Shown here: piece after piece, positions 47,776 to 56,641 of the stretch
Layout: every line of letters starts with the position of its first letter
Position numbering within the stretch: position 1 is the first letter of the stretch
Origin: an uncultured Paludibaculum sp.
GTDB lineage: Bacteria; Acidobacteriota; Terriglobia; Bryobacterales; Bryobacteraceae
DNA: 64,000 nucleotides
Reading direction: 5' to 3'
NCBI RefSeq assembly: GCF_963665245.1
Contig: NZ_OY762267.1
Location: 2,170,001-2,234,000 of the forward strand
Notes under the pieces: model-generated
What the model was told of the DNA's origin: nothing
Database searches by the model: none
Seen by the model: only the letters and a program-made list of their open reading frames with translations
Position numbers and translations under genes: made by a program

Positions 47776-47788
47776 TACACTCTACCAA
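47776..47788 (+). promoter_or_regulatory. Putative -10 box of the PP2C phosphatase gene, leaderless geometry
   Basis: TACACT (47776-47781) ends seven bases before the ATG at 47789. No Shine-Dalgarno lies between, and no good -35 is seen at the normal distance. Confidence 0.35.
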
Positions 47789-49027
47789 ATGACTCAGGCG
47801 GACAGGATCTCTCGCGTCATCTTCGAGTACGCGGCGCGGATCGGCGGTGCCCAGGACACCGGCGCCCTCCTCCAACTCAACGCCGACATGGCTCGCGATC
47901 TCGCCGGCGCCGATCGCTGCAGCATCTGGCTGGTCGACGCCACCGCCCGGGAGATCTGGACCAAGGTCGCTCATGGCACTTCCACCCTCCGCATTCCCCT
48001 GAGTCATGGCCTTGTCGGCGCCTGCATCGACTCCAACGAGTCCATCGTCGTCAACGACACGTCCTCCGATCCCCGCTTCCTCGGCCGTGTCGACGAGAAA
48101 AGCGGGTACGCCACGCAGTCCGTCCTGGTTCTGCCGCTCCGCGGCGCGGATGGCCGCGTCATCGGCGCCCTCCAGGCCTTGAACAAACCCGGTGGCTTCG
48201 ACCAGTCCGACGTCGACCTCCTGTCCCTCGCAGCCAGCTACTCCGCCTCGGCCCTCGAAGGCCAGCAACTTCGCGCCGAGGCCGAGCAGGTCCGGCTCCT
48301 CCTCAAGGAGCTCGAGATCGCCCGCAGCGTCCAGCAACGCCTGCTGCCCCAAAAGCTCCCCGCCCTGCCCGGTCTCGAGTTCCAGGCCTACTGCCGCCCC
48401 GCCAAGTTCGTCGGCGGCGATTACTACGATTTCGTCGATCTGCCCGGCGAGCGGCTCTTCTTCACCCTCGGCGATGTTTCCGGCAAGGGCATCGCGGCCG
48501 CCGTCTTGATGGCGAGCATCCAGGCAGCCATCCGCTCTCAGATGCTCCACCCGCCCGAGGCCCTGTCCGATCTCGTCAACGACTTCAACAAGGCCGTCTA
48601 TTCGTTCTCGACCTCGGACAAGTACTCCACTCTTTTCTGTGCCCATCTGGACCCCTCCAGCCGCCGCATGACCTTCGTCAACGCCGGTGGCTGCCCACCC
48701 ATGCTCCTGCGCGCCGCCACCGGGCGAGTGGAGCGGTTGGACGCGGGCGGCTGCCCCGTCGGCTTACTGGGTTTCTCCCGCTATCAGCAGGCCGAAGTCC
48801 AGCTCGAATCCGGCGATGTTCTGCTGTGCTTCTCGGACGGCATCAGCGAAGCCACCAACGCCGCCGAAGCCATCTGGGAGGAGTCCGAACTGGAGCAGAT
48901 CCTCCGTGGCGTCGGCTCGGCTTCCGTGCAGGCCATCGTGGAATCCGTGGTCGCCGCCGCCGATGCCTTTACCGGCGACGCCGAGCAGGCCGATGACATG
49001 ACCGTCGTTGTCATGAAGGCCCTCTAG
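47789..49027 (+). CDS. GAF domain PP2C-type (SpoIIE/RsbU) serine phosphatase
   Basis: A 412-residue signalling phosphatase. The GAF domain covers about 15-165 (LADMARDLAGADRCSIWLVDA; VLPLRGADGRVIGALQALNK), then a helical linker (LLKELEIARSVQQRLLPQKLP) and a SpoIIE/PP2C domain with metal-binding GGDYYDF, GDVSGKG, the CFSDGISEATN loop and DDMTVVV at the end. These proteins dephosphorylate anti-sigma antagonists or similar partners; none is visible nearby. A longer frame from 47657 is excluded, since it would overlap the divergent gene and lacks a binding site. Confidence 0.92.
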   Translation: MTQADRISRVIFEYAARIGGAQDTGALLQLNADMARDLAGADRCSIWLVDATAREIWTKVAHGTSTLRIPLSHGLVGACIDSNESIVVNDTSSDPRFLGRVDEKSGYATQSVLVLPLRGADGRVIGALQALNKPGGFDQSDVDLLSLAASYSASALEGQQLRAEAEQVRLLLKELEIARSVQQRLLPQKLPALPGLEFQAYCRPAKFVGGDYYDFVDLPGERLFFTLGDVSGKGIAAAVLMASIQAAIRSQMLHPPEALSDLVNDFNKAVYSFSTSDKYSTLFCAHLDPSSRRMTFVNAGGCPPMLLRAATGRVERLDAGGCPVGLLGFSRYQQAEVQLESGDVLLCFSDGISEATNAAEAIWEESELEQILRGVGSASVQAIVESVVAAADAFTGDAEQADDMTVVVMKAL

Positions 49028-49106
49028 CCCCCTCTTCGGCATAGCGCCTGCGCCCGGGTTCCTTTACGATAAAGAGGCAGGGAGGCTCCGCATCGTTAAG
49101 GCTTGT

Positions 49107-49877
49107 GTGCTCGCATCATCCAGTGCGGGCAATTCCACCTTCATCGGGACCGACACCACGCGCATCCTGATCGACGCGGGGCTGAATCGTAAGGAAACAT
49201 TCGCCAGACTGGCCGCTATAGGCGAAGACCCAGCAAAGCTCGATGCCATCTTCATCACCCACGAGCACTCCGATCACATCCTGGGCCTGCCGGTCATGAT
49301 CCGGGCTCTCGCCAACATGGGCCGGCGCATCCCCGTCTTTCTCACCCACCTCACTGCCCCAACCATCGACTGGGGCAACGCCCAGCCCGTCGTGGAATCC
49401 TTTCAGGCAGGCTCGTGCATCGAGTTCGGAGATCTCTCGATCTCGTCCTTCACAATTCCGCACGACGCCGTCGATCCGGTCGGCTACACCATTAGGGCGC
49501 AAGGGATCAAGGTCTCCATTGCCACCGACCTCGGCTACATGCCTGACAGCGTCAAGGTCCATTTGCGCCAATCTCATTTTCTACTACTAGAGTCGAATCA
49601 TCATCCGGAACTGCTCAAGCTAGGCCCCTATCCCTGGCACGTCAAACAGCGCATCCTGTCGCGCAAAGGCCATCTTTCCAACGACGCCGCTTGTGAATAC
49701 ATCGCCAACGACCTGCCGGCCGAAGTTCAGACTCTGGTTTTGGGCCATTTGAGCGAACACAATAATACGATTTGGGAGACCGAGCTTGGCGCCGTACAGG
49801 CGCTTGAAAAACGTGGCCTGTCACCCCGCCTGGTGGTGGCGGAGCCGCGCAAGCTCAGCGATATTTTTCAGTTGTAG
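49107..49877 (+). CDS. WalJ/YycJ-type MBL-fold hydrolase
   Basis: A 256-residue or longer metallo-beta-lactamase-fold protein of the WalJ (YycJ) kind, with LASSSAGNST, the metal motif THEHSDHILGL, an IPHDAVDPVGY segment and GHLSEHNN late His. WalJ homologues are linked to DNA or exonuclease activity and cell-wall signalling in Firmicutes; the role here is open. The GTG at 49107 lacks a correctly placed binding site. GGGAGG (49080-49085) is six bases from an in-frame ATC at 49092, which would add VKACV and match the family N-terminus better. purB follows. Confidence 0.85.
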   Translation: MLASSSAGNSTFIGTDTTRILIDAGLNRKETFARLAAIGEDPAKLDAIFITHEHSDHILGLPVMIRALANMGRRIPVFLTHLTAPTIDWGNAQPVVESFQAGSCIEFGDLSISSFTIPHDAVDPVGYTIRAQGIKVSIATDLGYMPDSVKVHLRQSHFLLLESNHHPELLKLGPYPWHVKQRILSRKGHLSNDAACEYIANDLPAEVQTLVLGHLSEHNNTIWETELGAVQALEKRGLSPRLVVAEPRKLSDIFQL

Positions 49878-49885
49878 GAGAACTA

Positions 49886-51199
49886 ATGATCCAGCGTTAC
49901 ACCCGCCCCGAGATGGGCCGCATCTGGAGCGACGAAAACAAATATGCCCAGTGGCTCGCCGTCGAACTTGCCAACTGCGACGTGCAGGCCGAGCGCGGCC
50001 ACGTCCCCCAGGATGCCGCCAAGTTCCTGAGAGAGTACGCCAGCATCAGCGTGGACCGCATCCTCGAGATCGAAGCCGAGATCCGGCACGATGTCATCGC
50101 CTTTACTACCTGCGTAGCAGAATCAATGTCGGCGGCCGGCCATAGCGATGCCTCCCGCTGGTTTCATTACGGTCTTACTTCAAATGACGTAGTCGATACC
50201 GCCCAAGCCCTCCAGTTGAAGGAATCGGCCGAACTCATCCTAAAGCGCATGGACGCGCTCATCGCGGTCCTCAAAGAGCGGGCCTACGAATTCAAGAACG
50301 CCATCGCCATCGGCCGCACCCACGGAGTCCACGCCGAACCCATCACCTTCGGCCTGAAGATCGCCAACTGGTACGACGAAGCCGTGCGCGCAAAGCGCCG
50401 CATCCACGAGGCCGCCGAGGACCTTCGATACGGAAAACTGTCCGGTGCCGTCGGTACCCTGGCCCACATGGAGCCCGCCACCGAAGCCGCCATCTGCGAA
50501 AAACTCGGCCTGAAGGTCGCTCCCATCGCCAGCCAGGTCATCGCCCGCGACCGTCATGCGGCTTTCGTTTCCGCGCTCGCCCTGGCCTGCGCGCTCTGTG
50601 AAAAATGCGCGTTGGAGGTCCGCCACCTGCAGCGAACAGAAGTCCGGGAAGCGGAGGAACCATTCGCTGAGGGCGCACAGAAGGGTTCCAGCGCAATGCC
50701 CCACAAACGGAATCCGATCGTCAGCGAGCAGATTTGCGGCTTGGCCCGCGTCGTCCGCTCGAATGTCCAGGCGGCGTTCGAGGACATAGCCCTTTGGCAT
50801 GAACGGGATATCTCGCACTCCAGCGTGGAGCGCGTCATCCTCCCCGACTCCTCAATCCTCACCGACTATCTTCTGACAAAGACAATCTGGCTCATCGGCG
50901 GAATGCGCGTCTACCCCGACCGAATGATGCGTAACTTGGAGTCCACAAAGGGTTTAGTCTTTTCCGGCCAAGTCCTGCTCGATCTCGCCGCCGCCGGCAT
51001 GCTCAGGGAGCAGGCATATAAAATTGTACAGTCTGAAGCCATGCGCGCGTGGCATGAGGAGGGCGACTTCCGCGCCGTCATTGAAAACCACCCTGAGATC
51101 CGGAAGTATCTTTCTCCTGATCAGATTACCAACGCGTTCTCGGTCGGTCGCCAGCTTCGGAGTGTGGACGCGATCTTTGCCAGGGTGTTCGGGGAATGA
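49886..51199 (+). CDS. purB: Adenylosuccinate lyase
   Basis: PurB releases fumarate at two steps of purine synthesis (SAICAR to AICAR and adenylosuccinate to AMP). The 437 residues carry the HDVIAFTTCVAE segment, FHYGLTSNDVVDT, GRTHGVHAEPI and the signature GSSAMPHKRNPI. AGGAG lies about six bases ahead of the ATG. It is eight bases downstream of the WalJ-like gene, so the two are likely cotranscribed. purS and purE are elsewhere in the window. Confidence 0.96.
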   Translation: MIQRYTRPEMGRIWSDENKYAQWLAVELANCDVQAERGHVPQDAAKFLREYASISVDRILEIEAEIRHDVIAFTTCVAESMSAAGHSDASRWFHYGLTSNDVVDTAQALQLKESAELILKRMDALIAVLKERAYEFKNAIAIGRTHGVHAEPITFGLKIANWYDEAVRAKRRIHEAAEDLRYGKLSGAVGTLAHMEPATEAAICEKLGLKVAPIASQVIARDRHAAFVSALALACALCEKCALEVRHLQRTEVREAEEPFAEGAQKGSSAMPHKRNPIVSEQICGLARVVRSNVQAAFEDIALWHERDISHSSVERVILPDSSILTDYLLTKTIWLIGGMRVYPDRMMRNLESTKGLVFSGQVLLDLAAAGMLREQAYKIVQSEAMRAWHEEGDFRAVIENHPEIRKYLSPDQITNAFSVGRQLRSVDAIFARVFGE

Positions 51200-51281
51200 A
51201 GCCCTCCGTTCATTCCATGATGTTAGCGGTCATTAAATTGGGGGGGTCGAAACTGACGTGTTTCGGGTTACACTGATCGCG

Positions 51282-51299
51282 GAACAACATTCATTGTTC
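51282..51299. promoter_or_regulatory. GAACAA/TTGTTC inverted repeat upstream of the receiver gene
   Basis: GAACAA (51282-51287) and TTGTTC (51294-51299) flank six bases. It lies 72 bases before the degenerate receiver gene, in the 171-base gap after purB. It may be an operator. No clear promoter was found beside it. Confidence 0.3.
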
Positions 51300-51370
51300 T
51301 CTTGTGAGCAGACCTCGTGATCCGGTATTCAGATACATTGTCGAAAAGAAGGCGGGGGCGCAACCTCCGT

Positions 51371-51757
51371 ATGGCAAGGGTCCTACTTGCCGATGACAAC
51401 CCAACCTCGCGGCTTACTCTCCAGACGGTCCTCGAAGCCGGGGGATATCGCGTGGATTCGGCCGCTTCCGCCGCCGAGGCCGTCGGCTTGCTCGATCAGG
51501 CCGAGTATCAGTTGGTGCTATCTGAGCTGGCCATGGAGTCGCCCGAAGCTGGCCTGAAGGTTCTGGCTCACGCCCGCATGAAGGATTATCGTCCGGCGAC
51601 CGCCCTGGTTACGGCTTGGCATGCTGGAGCGGAAAACAAACCAAGCCAGGACACCGACGTTCTCATCGAACCTGAGGATCTGCCGGAACTGCTTGGTAAG
51701 ATCGCGATGCTGATCAGTACCCGCGCCTCGCGTCGCGCTGCCCGGCCTGTCAGATAG
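51371..51757 (+). CDS. Stand-alone receiver domain lacking the phosphoacceptor Asp
   Basis: A 128-residue CheY-like receiver with no output domain. The acidic pair D8-D9 (LLADDN) and Thr81 (ALVTAW) are kept. The phosphorylation site reads VLSELAM, with Glu52 where CheY has Asp57, and the usual Lys of the KP motif is Glu100 (VLIEPED). It therefore should not be phosphorylated normally and may mimic the active state or bind a partner. The start is ATG 51371; a GTG at 51317 would add 18 basic residues. The last eight bases overlap the convergent hydrolase. Confidence 0.78.
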   Translation: MARVLLADDNPTSRLTLQTVLEAGGYRVDSAASAAEAVGLLDQAEYQLVLSELAMESPEAGLKVLAHARMKDYRPATALVTAWHAGAENKPSQDTDVLIEPEDLPELLGKIAMLISTRASRRAARPVR

Positions 51758-52373
51758 CCAGCGAACCAATTTCTACAACTGTCTTTTCGAAGTTCTCCAG
51801 CGCCCCGGCAAAGAAGTGATCCTGCGCCTCCACCCAGTGCATGGACTTCGGCCCCCACAGCCGGTCGTACACTGGCTGGAGCTCGTTCCGCGGACCATAT
51901 TCGTCATTTGTAGATTGAATAAAGTTCCGCTCGATGGGGCACCGCTCCAGAATCTCAAACTGGCGGTACACCGTTGGGAATCCAACCAGAATCACCCGCC
52001 GCGCCCCGTCGTATAATTGCACGGCGACTCGCGATCCAAAGCTGAATCCACTCACGGTCAGCGGCAAATGAGGATACCGGCCTCGCAGCACGGCCAGAAC
52101 GGCTCGTGCGTCGTCCACCTCGCCCACTCCGTTGTCGTGGGTACCCTCGCTGAGGTTCACCCCTCGGAAGTTGAATCGAAGCGTCACGGCGCCTACTTGG
52201 CGCAATCCGCGAGCCAACCGGTGTACGACCTTGTTGTGCATCGTTCCGCCCCCCAAGGGATGGGGGTGGCAGACCAGCGCCGCTTCCGTGGGCGAGCCGG
52301 ATTCCGGCTCCTCCAGCATGGCTTCCAGACGACCCACCGGCCCGTCGATGAACAGCGTTTCGATCCGCCGCAT
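51750..52373 (-). CDS. Alpha/beta hydrolase
   Basis: A 207-residue alpha/beta hydrolase fold protein. The oxyanion region CHPHPLGGGTMHN, the nucleophile elbow GFSFGSRV and the late His in AQDHFF (near residue 190) fit a serine hydrolase of the small dienelactone-hydrolase-like or YqiA-like group. Substrate unknown. It follows yajQ by two bases, as last gene of the rsmB-to-hydrolase run. Confidence 0.82.
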   Translation of the reverse strand: MRRIETLFIDGPVGRLEAMLEEPESGSPTEAALVCHPHPLGGGTMHNKVVHRLARGLRQVGAVTLRFNFRGVNLSEGTHDNGVGEVDDARAVLAVLRGRYPHLPLTVSGFSFGSRVAVQLYDGARRVILVGFPTVYRQFEILERCPIERNFIQSTNDEYGPRNELQPVYDRLWGPKSMHWVEAQDHFFAGALENFEKTVVEIGSLAI

Positions 52374-52375
52374 GA

Positions 52376-52876
52376 TCAGTTCGAACGGTAGTTCGTGAAC
52401 TGCATGTCGATGCCAAAGTCCTTGGCCTTCAACAGCGCAATGATCTCCTGCAGCGTGTCGCGATCCTTGGCCGAGACGCGCACCAGATCGCCTTGGATGG
52501 ACGCCTGGGCCTTCTTCTTCGAGTCCTTGATCGTTTTCACGATCTCCTTGGCCTTTTCCGAGGCGATCCCTTGCTGCATGGTGATCTCCTGCCGCACTCG
52601 CGTGCCGGCCGCCGGCTGTATGTTGCCGTAAGTAAAGGCCTTCAACGGTACCTGGCGTTTCACCAGCTTCGACTGCAGAATCTCCAGCACGGCCTTGATC
52701 TGGAAGTCGCCGGAAGAAGTCAGCGTGATGGTGAGCTCTTTCTCGTTGAGGTCGATCGTGCTCTTCGAGTCCTTCAGGTCGTACCGCTGAATCACTTCCT
52801 TGGTCGCCTGCTGGATCGCGTTCACGACCTCGGGAATCTCCACCTTGGAGACGATGTCAAATGAGTTGTCGGGCAT
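52376..52876 (-). CDS. YajQ family cyclic di-GMP-binding protein
   Basis: A 166-residue YajQ-type protein with two ferredoxin-like domains, opening MPDNSFDIVSKVEIPEVVNAI and ending in the FGIDMQFTNYR block. In Xanthomonas and Pseudomonas a YajQ protein binds cyclic di-GMP and adjusts transcription factor activity; nucleotide binding was also reported in E. coli. No GGDEF or EAL protein is in the window. It lies between a response regulator and a hydrolase gene with small gaps. Confidence 0.92.
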   Translation of the reverse strand: MPDNSFDIVSKVEIPEVVNAIQQATKEVIQRYDLKDSKSTIDLNEKELTITLTSSGDFQIKAVLEILQSKLVKRQVPLKAFTYGNIQPAAGTRVRQEITMQQGIASEKAKEIVKTIKDSKKKAQASIQGDLVRVSAKDRDTLQEIIALLKAKDFGIDMQFTNYRSN

Positions 52877-52896
52877 AGGGCAATGGATTCGCTGGC

Positions 52897-53472
52897 CTAG
52901 TGTCCCAGAGCGATCAGGATTTTTCCAGTGATTTCTTCCACGATCGCAGGAAGACTACGGTCCAATGCAATTGTAACAGCGGCGCGAATCGCCTCGGGGT
53001 CCAACTCAGGCCTCGGCGGCACCACTTCCGCCATCTGGGACTCTTCAGGCACCGGAGGAGGTGGCAACGTCTCGCTGAACAACCCGCGCGCAAACCGTGC
53101 CTTGTCGATCAGCGGTTTGATCGTCTCCAGCACAACGGACGCCTCGAACGGCTTCTTGAGAACTGCGTCGCAGCCCGCCCGCCGGGCCTCTTCCTCGTCC
53201 ACCGGCTCCAGCAGACCGGCAATCAACACAACACCGGCGTGCCGGTGCTTCTCATGGCCTTTGATATACCGGCAGATCTCGTAACCCGACTTCTGTGGCA
53301 GAAAGACATCGGCCAGCACCAGATCCGGATCGACATCCTCCAGCCGCAGAAGGACGGTATCCCCTTCGGTGATGGTGACGACCTCATACCCTTCCTCACG
53401 GAGGATCCGCTCCCCCATGCGCTGGGCATGGGGGCTGTCGTCAGCGAGTAGAACCCGGACCGGTGATGACAA
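52897..53472 (-). CDS. Response regulator with receiver domain and helical tail
   Basis: A 191-residue protein. The receiver domain is intact at its key sites: D11-D12 (LLADDS), phosphoacceptor Asp55 (LVLADVFLP) and K107 (LKKPF). The conserved Thr/Ser is Ala85. A Pro-rich linker (about 135-150) leads to a C-terminal helical stretch (AIRAAVTIALDRSLPAIVEEITGKIL), with no DNA-binding domain. It may work through protein contacts. It lies between bamD and yajQ, seven bases after bamD. A sensor kinase is not nearby. Confidence 0.88.
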   Translation of the reverse strand: MSSPVRVLLADDSPHAQRMGERILREEGYEVVTITEGDTVLLRLEDVDPDLVLADVFLPQKSGYEICRYIKGHEKHRHAGVVLIAGLLEPVDEEEARRAGCDAVLKKPFEASVVLETIKPLIDKARFARGLFSETLPPPPVPEESQMAEVVPPRPELDPEAIRAAVTIALDRSLPAIVEEITGKILIALGH

Positions 53473-53478
53473 AGCTGG

Positions 53479-54765
53479 TTACTTCTTTTCCTCGGCGGCC
53501 GCGGCGGGAGCAGCGTCGGCCTTCTTCTTGTCCTGCTTCGGCGGCTTCTTCTGCTTGCCCTTCTTCTGCGCCGGCATCTGATGGTTGGTCGGAATCGCCT
53601 CGTTGGGATTCGCGGCCGAAGGCTGCACCGCCTGCCGCGGATCCTCCACGGGCTTGGCGGGCTGCGTTGCACGCGCATCCGGTTGCGTATCCAGCGCCGA
53701 CGTCCCACCCGTCGGATTCGTGCTGATGGTGACGTCGCTGGTGCCGGTCTGCGCACCCGCGGGCACCGGCACGCTGGCGGGAATCGAAGGCCGCAGCGTC
53801 GTCATGGTCGGCTGGCCGGACTTCGCGGCCGTCGTCGTATCAGGATCCTTCGAGAACGGCGCCCAGGCCTTGCCCAACATGCCCGTCTTCGTCTGGTTCT
53901 CCAACTCGTACTTCATGCGGGCATAGGCCACCGGATCAGGCTCCGGAATCTCGGCTTCCATCTCCTTGAGCTTGTCCTTCGCCTGATCCACCAGAGCGCT
54001 CAGCGGATAGTCACGCACAATCTTCTGGTAAGCCGCAATGCTTTTCTGTTTGAAACGCGGACCCATGTGGCCATACGCGTCGCCGGAAAGCCACAGGGCC
54101 TGGTCAGACCCGCTGTAGAGCGGATAGTGGTCCGTCACCGTCTGCAACCGGTTCGCGGCGGCCGGGAACGAACCCTTGTGGTGGTAGAACGCGCCCACTC
54201 GGAACTCGCCTTCACTCGCCACTTCCTGAATGTCGCGCAGCCGCTGCGCCGCCTGCGGCGCATACCGGGAGTTCGGGAAGTTCGTCAGCAGCAGCCGGCA
54301 CTCTTCCTCGGCGCGCATCACGTGCGTCGGGTCACGGTCGGGCTTCTCCATCTGCTTGTAGTGAATGTCGCAGACCTTCATCTGGGCTTCGGCCGACTCC
54401 TCCAGCGTGGGGTAGAACAGGATGAAATCCTTGTACTCCGCCTCCGCTTGCGCAAAGGCGTGCGATCCGCCCTCGCGCATCCAGGAATCGGCGATCGCCA
54501 GTTTCGACTTCGCCAGAAACTCGCTGGTGTCGTAGGTATTCATCAGCGTGTTCAAGGTCAGGCGGGCCACTTCATAGCGGCCCCGCTCGATGTCCTTCAC
54601 CGCTTTGTCGAACAAAACCTTATCGGGTTGTTCGGTGTCCTTCGTGATCGGATTCTCGTACTTCTTCCCGCGACAGCCCGCGCCAAACAGGGCGAACAGG
54701 CAGACGAGTACGGCGGCGAGCCATTGCGCCGAGCGGTTCCTGGAGAAGATCATCAGTCGCATCAC
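53479..54765 (-). CDS. bamD: BamD-like outer membrane assembly lipoprotein
   Basis: A 428-residue lipoprotein (signal ending FGAGC, acylated Cys about residue 31). The middle contains TPR-type repeats typical of BamD, the BAM complex subunit that helps fold outer membrane proteins: FDKAVKDIERGRYEVARLTLNTLM, AEYKDFILFYPTLEESAEAQMKVCDIHY, and AEEECRLLLTNFPNSRY. It is longer than E. coli BamD (245) because of a Pro/Thr/Ala-rich C-terminal half ending in a Lys-rich tail. Its neighbours rpe and the response regulator are on the same strand. Confidence 0.85.
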   Translation of the reverse strand: MMRLMIFSRNRSAQWLAAVLVCLFALFGAGCRGKKYENPITKDTEQPDKVLFDKAVKDIERGRYEVARLTLNTLMNTYDTSEFLAKSKLAIADSWMREGGSHAFAQAEAEYKDFILFYPTLEESAEAQMKVCDIHYKQMEKPDRDPTHVMRAEEECRLLLTNFPNSRYAPQAAQRLRDIQEVASEGEFRVGAFYHHKGSFPAAANRLQTVTDHYPLYSGSDQALWLSGDAYGHMGPRFKQKSIAAYQKIVRDYPLSALVDQAKDKLKEMEAEIPEPDPVAYARMKYELENQTKTGMLGKAWAPFSKDPDTTTAAKSGQPTMTTLRPSIPASVPVPAGAQTGTSDVTISTNPTGGTSALDTQPDARATQPAKPVEDPRQAVQPSAANPNEAIPTNHQMPAQKKGKQKKPPKQDKKKADAAPAAAAEEKK

Positions 54766-54788
54766 CTTTTTGCTGGTTCCGGAGAGCG

Positions 54789-55463
54789 TTACACCCTGCG
54801 GGCCACGGCATCCATCGCCGCCTGCCGCATCGCGGCGACGGCATGAGCCGGATTCGGGGCACCAAAGACACTGGAACCGGCTACAACCCAGTCCACGCCA
54901 GCCTCGGCGACCCTACCTACATTATCCACTGAGACACCTCCGTCGATCTCAATGGAAAAACTTAGTCCAAGCTGCTTACGCCGATCGCGCAGCGCCCGTA
55001 CCTTCTCTAAAACATAGGGGATAAACGATTGCCCCCCAAAGCCGGGATTCACGCTCATCAGCAGGACGTAGTCTACCAGCGGCAGAACATGCTCCAACGT
55101 ACTCAGCGGCGTGGCCGGATTTAGAACCACCCCTGCCCGCGCACCCTCGCTCTGGATCATCCGGATGGTCCGATCCAGATGCGCGCAGGCCTCCTGGTGA
55201 ACCGATACGCAGTCGGCCCCGGCGGCTACGAACATCGGCGCGTAAGTGCCTGCGTCTTCAATCATCAGGTGGACGTCAATGGCCAGCTTGGTGCATTTCC
55301 GCAGCGACTGCAACACGGGCACCCCAAACGAGATGTTGGGCACGAAATGCCCATCCATCACGTCAAAGTGAAGAAAATTGACCCCCGCTTCGGTCACCGC
55401 GGCGATCTGGTCGCCAAGGCGAGCGAAGTCCGCGGCCAGGAGAGACGGCAGGATTTCGATCAT
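54789..55463 (-). CDS. rpe: Ribulose-phosphate 3-epimerase
   Basis: Rpe interconverts ribulose 5-phosphate and xylulose 5-phosphate in the pentose phosphate pathway. The 224 residues form a TIM barrel with PSLLAADFARLG, LHFDVMDGHFVPNISFG, HLMIEDAG, MSVNPGFGGQSFI and EIDGGVSVDN, including the metal and substrate-binding residues. Ordinary length. It begins 58 bases after the rsmB stop. Confidence 0.96.
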   Translation of the reverse strand: MIEILPSLLAADFARLGDQIAAVTEAGVNFLHFDVMDGHFVPNISFGVPVLQSLRKCTKLAIDVHLMIEDAGTYAPMFVAAGADCVSVHQEACAHLDRTIRMIQSEGARAGVVLNPATPLSTLEHVLPLVDYVLLMSVNPGFGGQSFIPYVLEKVRALRDRRKQLGLSFSIEIDGGVSVDNVGRVAEAGVDWVVAGSSVFGAPNPAHAVAAMRQAAMDAVARRV

Positions 55464-55521
55464 CGGGAGAACCCCTTCATCTTAACCTTTCGCAGGCGGC
55501 CACGCGCGCTGGACGACCAAA

Positions 55522-56625
55522 TCAACTCTCCGGCTGTACCAGAACCGCGGCAAAGAAGCCGTCTCCCGGATCCCGGCCTGGCAGTCTCTGTACCAGACGT
55601 TGGACGCGCGCCGCCGCCACGCGGTTAACCACTTCTTTGTTCTCTTCCGGTTCCAGGGAACACGTGGAGTAGACCAGCCGCCCACCCGGCTTCAGGCAGG
55701 CTAAAGCATTGCGAAGAATACGCTTCTGCCGCTCCGCCTGGCGCGGAATCTCATCCGGAGTCAGCCGCCAGCGGATCTCCGGATTGCGCCCCAGCGTCCC
55801 GGTCCCCGAACACGGCGCGTCCACCAGGATGCGGTCGAACACCCGGCCGAACGGCAGGGGCTTTTCACCATCCAGCAGAACCCGCGGACACTCCACCAGC
55901 AAGGCCTTCAAGCGAGCAGCACTCAAATCGCACGCCACGGCGCGGACACCTGCCTCCAACGCCTGCGCCGTCTTGTTCCCCGGAGCCGCACAGACGTCCA
56001 GAAACCATTGTCCTCGTTCGAGTTGCAGCAACGGCACAATCGACTGCGAGCCGATGTCCATCACCCGTGAACCCTCCGGAGCCGCGTCCGCGACCGTCTC
56101 TCCGTCTGGAGTCCGGAACCACGTCTCGGGTTCGTTCAGCGCCGCATCCGCCGCCAGGACGGCCGCCGCGCCGCCCAGATTCATCCGCCAGCGTGCCCAA
56201 AGCCACTCAGGCATCGAATACCGCACCTCATCCGACGGCCATTCCGCCGGCACCTCCGGCAACCGCCGTAATACCGCGTTACAGAACCCGGCAGCCGACT
56301 GCTTGCCCGCCATCTTCACCAGGTCCACACTCTCGCCCACGGCCGCATGCGGCGGGATCTTCGATAGAAACCGCAACTGAAACACGCCCATGCGCAGGGC
56401 ACGAACGACGGAAGAGTCCATTTTCGACACCGGCCGGGAGGCGGCCTGGGTGATCAGAAAGTCCAACTGGGCGCGGCGGCGGAGGACGCCAAATACAATC
56501 TGAGTGACCAACCCCGCGTCGCGGGCGTCCAGGCGCACGGTGCGCTCATCCAACAGATCGGCGGCAAATCCCCCTCTGTCCACCGCGCCTAGAATCTCGA
56601 AAGCGATACGGCGCGCAGGGGTCAC
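55522..56625 (-). CDS. rsmB: 16S rRNA m5C967 methyltransferase RsmB
   Basis: RsmB methylates C967 of 16S rRNA with SAM. The 367 residues have an N-terminal NusB-like domain (MTPARRIAFEILGAVDRGGFA; VTQIVFGVLRRR) and a methyltransferase domain with FLDVCAAPGNKTAQAL, VDAPCSGTGTLGRNPEIRW and the second catalytic Cys in YSTCSLEPEEN. It is shorter than the E. coli form (429). It starts with GTG 56625, five bases from a TATTAT hexamer; the divergent ttcA-like gene starts 16 bases away. Confidence 0.94.
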   Translation of the reverse strand: MTPARRIAFEILGAVDRGGFAADLLDERTVRLDARDAGLVTQIVFGVLRRRAQLDFLITQAASRPVSKMDSSVVRALRMGVFQLRFLSKIPPHAAVGESVDLVKMAGKQSAAGFCNAVLRRLPEVPAEWPSDEVRYSMPEWLWARWRMNLGGAAAVLAADAALNEPETWFRTPDGETVADAAPEGSRVMDIGSQSIVPLLQLERGQWFLDVCAAPGNKTAQALEAGVRAVACDLSAARLKALLVECPRVLLDGEKPLPFGRVFDRILVDAPCSGTGTLGRNPEIRWRLTPDEIPRQAERQKRILRNALACLKPGGRLVYSTCSLEPEENKEVVNRVAAARVQRLVQRLPGRDPGDGFFAAVLVQPES

Positions 56626-56629
56626 ACTT

Positions 56630-56636
56630 TATAATA
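56630..56636. promoter_or_regulatory. Shared -10 core between rsmB and the ttcA-like gene
   Basis: The heptamer TATAATA reads as TATAAT (56630-56635) on the plus strand and as TATTAT (56636-56631) on the minus strand. These hexamers lie six bases before the TTG of the ttcA-like gene and five before the GTG of rsmB. No good -35 was found on either side, and no Shine-Dalgarno has room to fit. Bidirectional promoters with overlapping -10 elements are known in bacteria. Confidence 0.45.
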
Positions 56637-56641
56637 GGGAT

